A DNA stretch of 64,000 nt. Source: Actinomycetota bacterium. GTDB taxonomy: Bacteria > Actinomycetota > Geothermincolia > Fen-727 > Anoxymicrobiaceae. The notes below the pieces were generated by a model. That model was not told where the DNA came from and did no database searches. It saw only the letters and a list, made by a program, of their open reading frames with translations. Positions 46,204 to 54,165 of the stretch are shown here, in pieces; the stretch's first letter is position 1, and each line of letters opens with the position of its first letter. Where the stretch lies: contig JAHJCO010000002.1 in the NCBI GenBank assembly GCA_018831265.1, forward strand, positions 220,156-284,155, given 5' to 3'. A program made the position numbers and the translations under genes.

Positions 46204-46542
46204 ATGATGGAAGACGACGAGGCGCGGCAGACCGAGGTTCCCCCCGGTGCGACGATGATACTCGAGTGCACGTCCGACACGGGGGTCACCCTCGAGGTCA
46301 AGCACGGCCAGGTGATAGGCCGGGAGGCCGACATCGACGTCAGCGACCTGTCCGATTCGCAGTACATGTCACGCAAGCACGCCCGGTTCCACCACAAGCG
46401 CGGAAGGTGGCACCTGGAGAACCTCAGCAGCAAGAGCTTCACCTACGTGAACGGAAAGCAGGTCTCGCCCGGGGATACCCTCGAGCTGAAGCCCGGAGAC
46501 AGGCTTACCTTCGGGACGACGCGCTGCACCTACAAGGAGTAG
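46204..46542 (+). CDS. stand-alone FHA-domain protein
   Basis: 112 residues, one forkhead-associated domain: HGQVIGREADIDVSDL with the conserved Gly-Arg, MSRKHARFHHKRGRWHLENL with Ser and His of the phospho-Thr pocket, and FTYVNGKQV with the Asn-Gly. Such small FHA proteins bind phosphothreonine on partner proteins; no Ser/Thr kinase is in this window. It follows the DUF4352-type gene by 95 bases on the same strand. Confidence 0.9.
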   Translation: MMEDDEARQTEVPPGATMILECTSDTGVTLEVKHGQVIGREADIDVSDLSDSQYMSRKHARFHHKRGRWHLENLSSKSFTYVNGKQVSPGDTLELKPGDRLTFGTTRCTYKE

Positions 46543-46558
46543 TACCCAAAATAATTGG

Positions 46559-46612
46559 ACGCGGACTTTAGCCCGCGGACAGTAAGGAGACCGGGACTGG
46601 AGTCCCGGCCCA
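46559..46612. repeat. pair of GCGGACT / GGGACT hairpins
   Basis: GCGGACTTTAGCCCGC and CGGGACTGGAGTCCCGG stand in tandem between the convergent FHA and metallophosphoesterase genes, followed by CCCAATCC. A likely bidirectional stop for transcription; related pair at 47760-47808. Confidence 0.65.
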
Positions 46613-46625
46613 ATCCTTCAGACCG

Positions 46626-47732
46626 TCATTCGACCAGGATTATCCTGGCGTCGTCCGTTATCTCCACCAGAGTGTTGCTGGTCTCGGGGACCCCGCGGTC
46701 GTCCAGCCAGCAGCCCGAGTTGACCGCAAGCGTCCCGGAGAGGGGCAGTCGCAGCATCCCGGCCCGGTGGGTGTGCCCGTAGACGAAGTAGGCCGGCATC
46801 TCCTCGCAGAAGTGCTTGAGCAGGGCCTCTATCTCGACCGCGTTCTCCTCGATAGTGGAGCCCCGGTAGTTCGAGGTACGGTCGTCGGGGGAGACCCCCC
46901 AGTACTTGCCGGTGTTGTTCAACCAGCGGTAGATGCGGTAGCGGTTCTCCACGACCCCGGGTATATAGGTGCTGAGCATCGCCATCTCGTAGTACGGAGA
47001 GATAAAGCGTTCCATGTCGTCCAGGTCGAGACTGGCGGTCTTGTTGAGTATGAAGGTACTGATGCGGGAGTGCTTGGGCTTCCACAGGGACCGCTCGAAC
47101 ATGCCCAGCAGGTGCCCGTGGGTAAGCAGCGCCGGCCTGCCGCGTACGAGGACCTGGTAAATGGGGTAGGTCATGAATAGCGGCACCTGGGCGTCCCTGG
47201 GGATAAGCGGCGCGATCGCCGGGCAGTCGCGGGTCATGGGCATCACCAGCTCGGGCATCTCCAGGCTGCCTTCACGGAGGTTTTGCGCGACCTTCTCCTC
47301 GAAGTACATGCGGAAGATGTGGTGATCGTGGTTGCCGGGCAGGTACACCATCCTCCGGACGTTCGGGAGCATGAAGAGCGCGTTCAGGAGGGGCCCTCCC
47401 CTCTTCAGCGCCTCGTCGAACCTAGCGTTCCAGAAGTCGAACAGGTCGCCCAGGATGACAAGGTCGTCGATGGGGCCGAGCTCGGTTATCACCTCCACCA
47501 GCGGCTGGACGCGCTCGGGCTGGGCCAGCAGGTCGTGCGGCTCGCCGAGGTGTACGTCGCTGATGACGACGACGCGGTCGGCGACCGCCCCGGGCTCCGG
47601 CGGCTTGAGGAATGCGCGCGCTCCGGGGATGCGTGAGGCGATAAGCTCGCCGCGGCGCCTCGCCTTCTGAGCGACGCGCCTGGACGCCTCCACTGCCTTG
47701 TACTCCGATATCTTCTTGCGGTTCTCCGGCAT
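46626..47732 (-). CDS. calcineurin-like metallophosphoesterase
   Basis: 368 residues. RVVVISDVHLGEPHDLL (D-x-H), DDLVILGDLFDFWNARF (G-D-x-x-D), VYLPGNHDHHIFRMY (G-N-H-D/H) and YGHTHRAGMLRL supply all metal ligands. The GDLFDFW block is like UDP-2,3-diacylglucosamine hydrolase, but the protein is longer and no LPS genes are seen, so substrate is unknown. I start it at the ATG 47732 (PENRKKISEYKAVEASRR, AGGA upstream); the in-frame extension to 47825 reads through a dispersed hairpin repeat. Confidence 0.85.
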   Translation of the reverse strand: MPENRKKISEYKAVEASRRVAQKARRRGELIASRIPGARAFLKPPEPGAVADRVVVISDVHLGEPHDLLAQPERVQPLVEVITELGPIDDLVILGDLFDFWNARFDEALKRGGPLLNALFMLPNVRRMVYLPGNHDHHIFRMYFEEKVAQNLREGSLEMPELVMPMTRDCPAIAPLIPRDAQVPLFMTYPIYQVLVRGRPALLTHGHLLGMFERSLWKPKHSRISTFILNKTASLDLDDMERFISPYYEMAMLSTYIPGVVENRYRIYRWLNNTGKYWGVSPDDRTSNYRGSTIEENAVEIEALLKHFCEEMPAYFVYGHTHRAGMLRLPLSGTLAVNSGCWLDDRGVPETSNTLVEITDDARIILVE

Positions 47733-47759
47733 GTCTATCCTGTCTCCAGCCTGATCGGG

Positions 47760-47808
47760 GGCGGACTTCAGTCCGCCGTCTTGCTTCCGGGACTGAAAGT
47801 CCCGGCCC
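47760..47808. repeat. pair of GCGGACT / GGGACT hairpins, second copy
   Basis: GCGGACTTCAGTCCGC and CCGGGACTGAAAGTCCCGG in the same order and orientation as at 46559-46612, so the metallophosphoesterase gene is bracketed by two copies. Confidence 0.7.
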
Positions 47809-47842
47809 AAGAAAGAATTCGCCATCGGAGAGAATAACCCGG

Positions 47843-48580
47843 CTAGAGTATCGAGGCCAGCACCGCGTCTATAGCATCTGATGCGGGGCAGTCGGGCAGA
47901 TCGAGGAACGAGAGCTCCTCCTCGTCGAAGCGGCGTACCGTGGGGTCCTCGGGCACCCAGCCGACCACTTCCAGGTCCGTGGCGGCGCGCACCTGCTCGA
48001 CCTGACCCTCGTCGGTGACACGGTTGACCAGCAGCCCGAAGCCGGCCCCCGGGGCCATGGTGGCACCCACCGCGCTGATGGTCTCGGCTGTGCGGACGGC
48101 CTTCATCGAGGTATCCGCAACCAGGAGCACGTAGTCCACCGAGCCCAGGACCTTGCGGTTCACCTGCTCTATTCCCGCCTCCGCGTCCACCACCGTCTCG
48201 TCGAAGCGGGCGGCGAGCCCCTTTATGGCGTCCTTGAGGATGACGTTCACCTTGCAGTAGCAGCCGGCGTCCTCGGGGCGCCCGATCGACAGCAGCGCCA
48301 GGTTGCCCCGCTCGGTGAGGGCCTCGGCCAGGAGGTAGTCGATGGAGACGGCCAGGTCGCGCTCGTCCCGGGCCCCCTCCTTGACCTCGTGGATGAGCTC
48401 CTTGCGCACGTCGTTGAGGGTCCTGCCTGGCTTCATGCCCAGGGCCATGGCAAGCCCGCCGGCGGGGTCGGCGTCGACTATTAGGGAGCGGCGCGAGCCG
48501 TCACGCGCCAGCGCCCGTGCGGCCACGGCGGCGATGGTGGTCTTGCCGACGCCTCCCTTGCCCGATATGGCTAGAATCAT
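47843..48580 (-). CDS. CooC/AcsF-type P-loop ATPase for nickel-enzyme maturation
   Basis: 245 residues. SGKGGVGKTTIAAVAARAL is the deviant Walker A of the MinD/CooC group, VDADPAGGLAMALG follows, and GCYCKVNVIL carries the Cys-x-Cys that binds metal at the CooC dimer interface. CooC and AcsF insert nickel into carbon monoxide dehydrogenase and acetyl-CoA synthase. The gene directly upstream encodes a truncated acetyl-CoA synthase beta relative, and the two overlap at the ATG, so a joint role is likely. Confidence 0.9.
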   Translation of the reverse strand: MILAISGKGGVGKTTIAAVAARALARDGSRRSLIVDADPAGGLAMALGMKPGRTLNDVRKELIHEVKEGARDERDLAVSIDYLLAEALTERGNLALLSIGRPEDAGCYCKVNVILKDAIKGLAARFDETVVDAEAGIEQVNRKVLGSVDYVLLVADTSMKAVRTAETISAVGATMAPGAGFGLLVNRVTDEGQVEQVRAATDLEVVGWVPEDPTVRRFDEEELSFLDLPDCPASDAIDAVLASIL

Positions 48581-49326
48581 TATTCACCCCCACCCCGACC
48601 CTCCCTCAAGGGGGAGGGAGGAATCGTACCTGCGAGACGGTCGCGGATCTTCTTCAGGTCCATTACCGAGTCGCAGACCTCCTTGTACTCGCAGGTCTCA
48701 CAGTCGAAGTTGGCCTCCTGGTACATCTTCATCATCGCCTCGATGACCCTCTGCGCTCCCCGGGCGGGCTCGGCGAGCCGCTCCACGTCATCACGCTCCG
48801 AGGTGACGAAGAGGACCTCGGCGCACGACACCGGCTCCACGGTCTTGAGCTCCTCGATCAGCGCGGCCCCGAGGTCCGCGAGCGAGAACCCCCCTTCGCG
48901 CGCCTCCGTGCTGACCCTGCACCATACGGTCTGGCGGGACGGCAGCGTGCGCACGGAGAAGCCGTCCAGGTGGGTATCGTACACCGCGTCCCTTATGTCA
49001 CGGAAGGAGTCGTACTCGTTGTCGAACTCGCCCCCCACCAGAACGACCTGCCCGAAAGGTATGCTGCCCCCGCCGGCCTCAGCGACGTCGGGTCCGACCA
49101 GGGACACGCGGCCGTCGCAGACCTCGGAGGGCTCTCCCCAGGCGAGGATGGACAGCGAGGCCCCGCTGGGATTACCGAGCTCGAGACCGGTATCCTCCTG
49201 CAGGACCAGGCTGTAGCCGCGCGGCCAGGGGGATGCTCCGGGCTCCAGGGTGCGCAGGCGCCCCTCCCCACTCCACTCTTCGATGAGTGCTTTCACCTGC
49301 TTCAACTGCTCGTTAAAAAGACCCAC
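48580..49326 (-). CDS. truncated relative of CODH/acetyl-CoA synthase beta subunit (CdhC/AcsB)
   Basis: 248 residues. LELGNPSGASLSILA, GRVSLVGPDVAEAGGG, PFGQVVLVGGEF and later DAVYDTHLDGFSVRTLPSRQ and WCRVSTEAREGGFS follow, block for block, the N-terminal and middle part of CdhC. FDCETCEYKEVCDS keeps a C-x2-C-x5-C where the A-cluster cysteines start, but the protein then ends, without the Cys-Gly-Cys and last ~200 residues of a true synthase. It cannot form a normal Ni-Ni site alone. The last residues (PPSPLREGRGGGE) come from a dispersed repeat. Downstream overlap with the CooC-type gene. Confidence 0.8.
   Translation of the reverse strand: MGLFNEQLKQVKALIEEWSGEGRLRTLEPGASPWPRGYSLVLQEDTGLELGNPSGASLSILAWGEPSEVCDGRVSLVGPDVAEAGGGSIPFGQVVLVGGEFDNEYDSFRDIRDAVYDTHLDGFSVRTLPSRQTVWCRVSTEAREGGFSLADLGAALIEELKTVEPVSCAEVLFVTSERDDVERLAEPARGAQRVIEAMMKMYQEANFDCETCEYKEVCDSVMDLKKIRDRLAGTIPPSPLREGRGGGE
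48585..48620. repeat. dispersed repeat CACCCCGACCCTC, copy 2 (inside a gene's 3' end)
   Basis: CACCCCCACCCCGACCCTC with a CCCTC/GAGGG hairpin; encodes the tail of the truncated acetyl-CoA synthase relative and abuts the start codon of the CooC-type gene. Confidence 0.8.
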
Positions 49327-49337
49327 GCTAATACCCC

Positions 49338-49427
49338 GGTGCCAGGCACATTAGACCCTGATTATTAGCACTTCAGTCCAAGAAAAGTGAACGGCGCTAA
49401 TACTTTATGACTAATGTGCCTGGCACC
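49338..49427. repeat. inverted repeat element, GGTGCCAGGCAC family, second copy
   Basis: GGTGCCAGGCACATTAG (49338-49354) and its exact complement (49411-49427) enclose 56 bases unlike those of the copy at 4264. Partial duplicates of the right end (GGCACCGCTATTAG type) continue to the stop codon of the next gene at 49459. It splits the truncated synthase gene from the activator ATPase genes. Confidence 0.8.
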
Positions 49428-49458
49428 GCTATTGGCACCGCTATTAGTGGCACCGTCA

Positions 49459-50229
49459 TTAGTCCATTGAGGCGAGGAGGGCGGCGCCGAGCGCCGCTGC
49501 AAGCCTCGGGTCGTGGGGAAACTCGTAGTAGTCTCCACCCAGTTTGCCCTTGATGCGGTCGTTTACCGCCGCGATGCGCGCCACGCCCCCGGTCAGGGTG
49601 TACCTGTCCCCGTCGGAGAAACGGCGCGCCTGCGCGGCCACGATGCTCGACACCGCGTCGCACAGCCCGGCCACTATGTCGGCGGGCTGCTCGCCCGCGT
49701 TCACGTGCGTTATGACCTCGCTCTCGGCGAACACCCCGCACTGGCTGCTTATCGGCACCGGGCTCTGCGCCCCCGATGCCGCCTCGTCTATACGGTCCAG
49801 GCCGATGCCGACCGCGTTGCTCATGACCTCGAGGAACCTTCCCGAGCCGGAGGCGCACTTGTCGTTGCGCATGAAGTTGATCACGTCGCCGTCCGCGTCG
49901 ATGAGGATCGAAGTGATGCTCTGCCCGCCGCAGTCCACCACCATGTTTATCTCCGGCAGGTAGTAGGCCCCGGCCGCCGCCACGCAGGTCACCACGTCCT
50001 CCAGGAAGGTCATGCCGCTAAGGAGCTCGGACCCGCTCCCGGTCCCCGCGGTCCTCTCGATCTGCTCGCGTGACACGCCCGCGTCCGCCAGTGTCGTCTC
50101 CACCAGGGCGCCGATCTCTTCTGCCACGTTCCCGGTGGTCTCCATGATGCCGCTCGCCAGCACCACGTCGTCGTCCAGGACCACCACCTTGGAGAGCAGG
50201 TTGCCCACGTCTACACCCATAGTCTTCAC
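49459..50229 (-). CDS. BadFG/HgdC-type activator ATPase, first copy
   Basis: 256-residue ASKHA-fold ATPase that drives one electron at low potential into a dehydratase or aryl-CoA reductase. MGVDVGNLLSKVVVLD is the phosphate-1 region, MVVDCGGQSITSIL phosphate 2, and the two Cys that bridge a [4Fe-4S] cluster between the two subunits are in NDKCASGSGRFLEV and SSQCGVFAESE. YTLTGGVARIAAVND is the adenosine region. Start GTG at 50229 overlaps the second copy by four bases. Two unlike activator subunits side by side recall the BcrA/BcrD or BadF/BadG pair of benzoyl-CoA reductases. Confidence 0.93.
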   Translation of the reverse strand: MKTMGVDVGNLLSKVVVLDDDVVLASGIMETTGNVAEEIGALVETTLADAGVSREQIERTAGTGSGSELLSGMTFLEDVVTCVAAAGAYYLPEINMVVDCGGQSITSILIDADGDVINFMRNDKCASGSGRFLEVMSNAVGIGLDRIDEAASGAQSPVPISSQCGVFAESEVITHVNAGEQPADIVAGLCDAVSSIVAAQARRFSDGDRYTLTGGVARIAAVNDRIKGKLGGDYYEFPHDPRLAAALGAALLASMD

Positions 50230-51059
50230 GAGGCCTCACCCGTCCTGCGGGCCAGCACAGCGGCCCCGTAGGCGCCGATCAGTTGCGGGTCGATGTGGGG
50301 CGCGATCATCCTCACGTTCAGCATCTTCTCCAGCTCGGACCTCACCGCCACGTTCTTGGCGACCCCGCCGGTCATCATGACCTCTTTCTCCATCCCCACG
50401 CGTCGCACCAGCGCCATGACCCGGTCGGCCATGGACTTGGTGATGCCGCTCGCCAGGTCCGCCCGGTTGACGCCCTTCTGGATGTAGTGCAGGACCTCGG
50501 TCTCCGCGAAGATGCTGCACCGCGACGACAGCTCGATTCGGCTGTGGGCCTCTATGGCCAGCGGTCCAAGGTCCTCGAAGGAGATGCCCAGCGTCCGGCT
50601 CATGACCTCCAGGAAGCGCCCCGTCCCCGCCGCGCACTTGTCGTTCATCACGAAGTTGACCAGGTCGCCGTTCTCGTCCACCCTTATCACCTTGGCGTCC
50701 TGGCCACCGATGTCGATGATGGTCCTCACCTGCGGCGCCAGGGAGAACGCCCCCACCCCGTGGCAGGAGATCTCGCTCATGTTCTGCTGGGCCAGGCCCT
50801 CGGCCTCCACGCGGTCGCGCCCGTAACCGGTGCTCACGCAGTAGGTGATGTCCCCCCAGCCGAGCTTCCTCTCGTCGAGCAGCTCACCCATCACGGTCCG
50901 GGCCGAGTCCAGCGGGTTCGACTTCACCCGGATGCTGCGGGCATCGAACTTCACCCCGATCGCCTTGAGCATCGGCGTGTGCCCGTCCTCGATGAGCACC
51001 GCCTGCGCGGTCAGCGAGCCGACGTCTATACCCGCGAAACGCCTCGTGTCACTCATCAT
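50226..51059 (-). CDS. BadFG/HgdC-type activator ATPase, second copy
   Basis: 277 residues, same fold as the downstream gene: FAGIDVGSLTAQAVLI, TIIDIGGQDAKVIRVDENG, NDKCAAGTGRFLEVMSRTLG and SSRCSIFAETEVLHYIQ with both cluster Cys, MTGGVAKNVAVRSEL. The full G-G-Q-D-A-K and A-A-G-T-G-R-F motifs are closer to the 2-hydroxyglutaryl-CoA dehydratase activators than those of the first copy. Overlaps the first copy by four bases. A repeat-bearing gap of 170 bases separates it from the dehydratase subunit genes. Confidence 0.94.
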   Translation of the reverse strand: MMSDTRRFAGIDVGSLTAQAVLIEDGHTPMLKAIGVKFDARSIRVKSNPLDSARTVMGELLDERKLGWGDITYCVSTGYGRDRVEAEGLAQQNMSEISCHGVGAFSLAPQVRTIIDIGGQDAKVIRVDENGDLVNFVMNDKCAAGTGRFLEVMSRTLGISFEDLGPLAIEAHSRIELSSRCSIFAETEVLHYIQKGVNRADLASGITKSMADRVMALVRRVGMEKEVMMTGGVAKNVAVRSELEKMLNVRMIAPHIDPQLIGAYGAAVLARRTGEAS

Positions 51060-51119
51060 CCGCTCCTCGCCGCGCCCCGCGGCCTAAGGCTTCTCGGTCC
51101 TCGTATTCTTGATAGTCTG

Positions 51120-51194
51120 GGGGTCAGACAATTTACCGCGCAATCGCCTCTACTTCGATCTACACGGATGAACGCAGTCAAGTGTCTGACCCCA
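51120..51194. repeat. inverted repeat element with GGGGTCAGACA ends
   Basis: GGGGTCAGACA and TGTCTGACCCC are exact complements enclosing 53 bases, in the gap between the activator and dehydratase genes. Related arms occur at 18242-18384. Confidence 0.75.
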
Positions 51195-51229
51195 ATCTAA
51201 TCGGTCCATAGTCGGTCGTCCACATGTAC

Positions 51230-52639
51230 TCACCTGAGAGGTCGATGCACCCTTCTCCTCTTGATAACCACGTTCTTCATGAACTCGTCAATGTCGCCCT
51301 GCAACCGGGACATGGGCGTCATGCCCGACAGCCAGGCGTCGCCCTGCAGGCACAACGTGGGTGCCCCTATGCGGTCCATGAGCTCCTTCTGTACTATGGA
51401 GATGACGCTCCAGGTCTGCTTGCAGGCGTGGTGCCCGCAGTAGATCCCGCAGTTGGCGTTCATCTCCCGGCACATGTGCACCGCGTCGTCTATCCAGGCC
51501 ACGGACATGGAGTCGGCCCCCATCTGCCTGGTCATCGGGAAGCGCCGCGCCGCCTCGCAGACGCCGTCCAGCATCGTCTCCCTGCTGTCGGTCGGTATGG
51601 GGTCCGGGAAGAAGAGGTCCAGCACGTCGAACAGGTAGGAGTAACCCTGCTCCTCCATCCAGTTGAAGAGCCCGTTGTAATCTATGTAGTAGCCGACGTA
51701 GAGCCATCCCACGCGCGCCAGCTCTCTCGGAGCGGGGTACTCCCCCGCCTCGAGCCTGCGCCGGGATTCCTCGACCATCACCTCCATGCAGCGGACCGCC
51801 TCCGGCCTTCCCCACATGGTGAAGCGGCACCCGTAGACGAAAAAGCTGAAGAGGTTGGGCACCGGGCAGGGCACGTTCTTCTTCAGCTCCCACAGCTGGT
51901 AGTGCAGCTCGGCCGCGCGGTTGCAGTTTTCCACCACGTCCCGGAGGCGCTCCTCGCTTATCTCCTCGCCGATGTACTCCTCGAGGTTGCTCACCAGCCG
52001 GTAGAAGTTCCTGCGGAACTGCTCGCGGCCGCGCTCGGTGTCGTCCACCGGCTTCTCCAGGATGAACTGGGGTATCCCCAGGTAGTGCGCGACGAACTCG
52101 TGGATCTTGGAGTTGGCGTCGCAGGCCCCCGCCGTCGAGCTCACTATCGCGTCCGCCTCGAAGTCCTGGCCGGTGAGCATACTCCCCAGCTCGATGGTGC
52201 TGCTGCTGCAGAGGTGGTCGGGTATTCCGAGGCCCATGGCGTAGTCCCAGTAGCGATGGCCCTTGCCCTCGATGGCGCCGGCGCCGAGCGAGGTCAGCAC
52301 CTCGCTGGTCAGCGGCACCGCGTTCTCGAAGGCATGTATCAGCTCGGGCACGAAGTTGAACGGCACCAGGATGACCTTCTTGCCGGTCTCCTTCGCCTCC
52401 CTGGCCTCGTCCATCCACTTACCTATCATCTTCAGGTAGGCGATGCTGGCGCGGCGGACCCTCGGGTTGAGGAACCCCTCCAGGGTCTCGGCCACGTCGG
52501 GCGGCATCAGGGCGATGACGCCCTCGCTCTCCTCGTCGGAGAGGTCGTCCGGGATACTCCGCACCATGTCCAGCATCGCGATGACCCGCTCGAAGAGGCC
52601 CTCCCGTGACGTCCTGGGTGCGCCGGCCAGGATTGTCAT
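51230..52639 (-). CDS. 2-hydroxyacyl-CoA dehydratase/benzoyl-CoA reductase-type subunit, paralogue 1
   Basis: 469 residues. After an N-terminal ~75-residue helical section (EGLFERVIAMLDMVRSIPDD ...), the HgdB/BcrB-like fold follows: KKVILVPFNFVPELIHAF, MGLGIPDHLCSSSTIELG, YLGIPQFILEKPVDD, WELKKNVPCPVPNLFSFFVY and, near the end, YCGHHACKQTWSVISIVQKE. Such subunits bind a [4Fe-4S] cluster and accept electrons from the activator ATPase to reduce or dehydrate an acyl-CoA. It is a tandem paralogue of the next gene upstream, sharing all these blocks, and overlaps it by four bases. Confidence 0.88.
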   Translation of the reverse strand: MTILAGAPRTSREGLFERVIAMLDMVRSIPDDLSDEESEGVIALMPPDVAETLEGFLNPRVRRASIAYLKMIGKWMDEAREAKETGKKVILVPFNFVPELIHAFENAVPLTSEVLTSLGAGAIEGKGHRYWDYAMGLGIPDHLCSSSTIELGSMLTGQDFEADAIVSSTAGACDANSKIHEFVAHYLGIPQFILEKPVDDTERGREQFRRNFYRLVSNLEEYIGEEISEERLRDVVENCNRAAELHYQLWELKKNVPCPVPNLFSFFVYGCRFTMWGRPEAVRCMEVMVEESRRRLEAGEYPAPRELARVGWLYVGYYIDYNGLFNWMEEQGYSYLFDVLDLFFPDPIPTDSRETMLDGVCEAARRFPMTRQMGADSMSVAWIDDAVHMCREMNANCGIYCGHHACKQTWSVISIVQKELMDRIGAPTLCLQGDAWLSGMTPMSRLQGDIDEFMKNVVIKRRRVHRPLR

Positions 52640-54165
52640 AGTACTGCCCCCTCACCCCGACCCTCTCCCTCCCGGGGAGAGGGGGAATCGGAGGTCTTAT
52701 CCTCCAGCCGCCTGCGGATCTTTCTCTTGCCGGTCCGCTTCTCGGAGACGACGTTCTTGATGAACTCGTCTATCTGCTCCTGGATGACACCGATGGGGGT
52801 GGTGCGCTTCAGCCACGAGTCCCCCTGCAGGACCAGCATCGGCACGCCCGCCCGCTTCATCAGCTCCTCGCGCATTATGGAGGCCACGCTCCAGGTCTGC
52901 TTGCAGGAGTGGTGCCCGGAGTAGATGGCTACATTCGCTCCCAGGTCCTTCGCGGAGTACAGCGCGTCCTCCAGCCAGCACATGGACATCGATTCGCCCC
53001 CGACCTGGTGGGTCATGGGCATGTTCCAGGCTTCCTCGGCCAGCCCGCTCACCATGCTGTCGTAGCTGCTGGTATCGATGGTGATGGGGAACAGCAGGTC
53101 GAGGCCGTCCCCCAGGTAGGAGTATCCCTGCTCCTCCATCCAGTTGAAGAGCGCCGCCAGGTCGAAGTAGTAGGAGGTGTAGGTCAGCAGGCAGCGGGCG
53201 ACCTCGCGGTCCGCCGGGTACGCGCCCTCCTTCAGGCGCCTCTTGGAGACGTCCACGTAGGCCCTCATGGCGTCGATAGCGGCGTCCGTCCCCCACATCG
53301 AGAAACGCGTCCCGTAGGTGTACAGGCTGAACAGGTTGGGGACCGGGTCCGGCACGTTCTTGTGGAGGTCCCACAGCTCCGCCAGCAGCTCGTTGCAGAC
53401 GTTCACCTTCTCGCAGGTGCGCCGCAACTTCTCCTCGGTGAGCTCCTCGTCCAGGAACTCCTCCATCCTGTGGATGAGGCCCAGGTAGTTCCTCCGGTAC
53501 TGCTTCCTTCCGCGCTCAGAGTCGTCGACCGTCTTTTCCAGGATGAACTGTGGGATGCCGTGATACAGCGAGATGAGCTCGTGGGTCTTGGCGTTTATGT
53601 CGCAGGAACCGGTCGCGGCGTTGATTATCGCCTGCGGCTGGAAGTCGTCGCTTCCCAGCATCGAGCCGATCTCGATGGCGTTCGACGAGCAGATGTGGTC
53701 CGGCAGGCCGATCCCCAGCGCCATGTCGTAGTAGCGCTCTCCCTGCCCCTCAAGTGCCACTACCGCAAGCGAGGACAGGACCTCGCTTGTAATGGGGAAC
53801 CCCTTGTCGAAGGCGTGGACCAGTTCGGGAGGGAAGCAAAACGGGACCAGGAAGGTCTTGCGGCCCTGTCCAGGCGAGCGCTTCGCCTCGTCCAGCCAGA
53901 TGGAAAGGCACTTCATGAAGGCGAGGCTCCCCTCGCGGGCCCGGGGTATGAGCATCGCGGTCAGGGACTTGCGGGCGTCGTCCGGGAGCACACCCATCAG
54001 GCCTTCGACCTCCTCGTCGCTCATCTCGTCCGGGAGCATGTCGATGACCCTGAACAGGCTCGATACCCTGTCGAAGAGCCCTTCCTTGGCGTCGCCTGGC
54101 AGACCCGGGGCCGCCCTGCCCTCGGGCTTGAGTATCTCGGTGAGGGTTGCGGCGGAGCCGCTCAT
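52636..54165 (-). CDS. 2-hydroxyacyl-CoA dehydratase/benzoyl-CoA reductase-type subunit, paralogue 2
   Basis: 509 residues. Same architecture as the neighbour: helical start (EGLFDRVSSLFRVIDMLPDE), KTFLVPFCFPPELVHAF, GIGLPDHICSSNAIEIGS, YHGIPQFILEKTVDDSER, VPDPVPNLFSLYTYGTRF and YSGHHSCKQTWSVASIM. The ATG at 54165 overlaps the upstream gene by four bases, which fixes the start. The C-terminal SPSPREGEGRGEGAVL is encoded by a dispersed repeat absent from its paralogue. Two similar large subunits plus one shorter one would suit a heteromeric enzyme. Confidence 0.88.
   Translation of the reverse strand: MSGSAATLTEILKPEGRAAPGLPGDAKEGLFDRVSSLFRVIDMLPDEMSDEEVEGLMGVLPDDARKSLTAMLIPRAREGSLAFMKCLSIWLDEAKRSPGQGRKTFLVPFCFPPELVHAFDKGFPITSEVLSSLAVVALEGQGERYYDMALGIGLPDHICSSNAIEIGSMLGSDDFQPQAIINAATGSCDINAKTHELISLYHGIPQFILEKTVDDSERGRKQYRRNYLGLIHRMEEFLDEELTEEKLRRTCEKVNVCNELLAELWDLHKNVPDPVPNLFSLYTYGTRFSMWGTDAAIDAMRAYVDVSKRRLKEGAYPADREVARCLLTYTSYYFDLAALFNWMEEQGYSYLGDGLDLLFPITIDTSSYDSMVSGLAEEAWNMPMTHQVGGESMSMCWLEDALYSAKDLGANVAIYSGHHSCKQTWSVASIMREELMKRAGVPMLVLQGDSWLKRTTPIGVIQEQIDEFIKNVVSEKRTGKRKIRRRLEDKTSDSPSPREGEGRGEGAVL
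52645..52683. repeat. dispersed repeat CCCTCACCCCGACCCTC, copy 3 (inside a gene's 3' end)
   Basis: CCCCCTCACCCCGACCCTC and a CCCTCTCCC/GGGAGAGGG hairpin, encoding the tail of paralogue 2 and reaching the overlap with the start codon of paralogue 1. Confidence 0.8.

Noticed and set aside
46626..47732. lpxH (LPS lipid A pathway) assignment
   Set aside because: Only the general metallophosphoesterase motifs are shared; the protein is longer and no other lipid A or LPS gene occurs in the window.
47733..47825. Longer N-terminus of the metallophosphoesterase
   Set aside because: The extra codons read through a hairpin repeat found elsewhere in non-coding DNA, and a better start with a ribosome-binding site exists at 47732.
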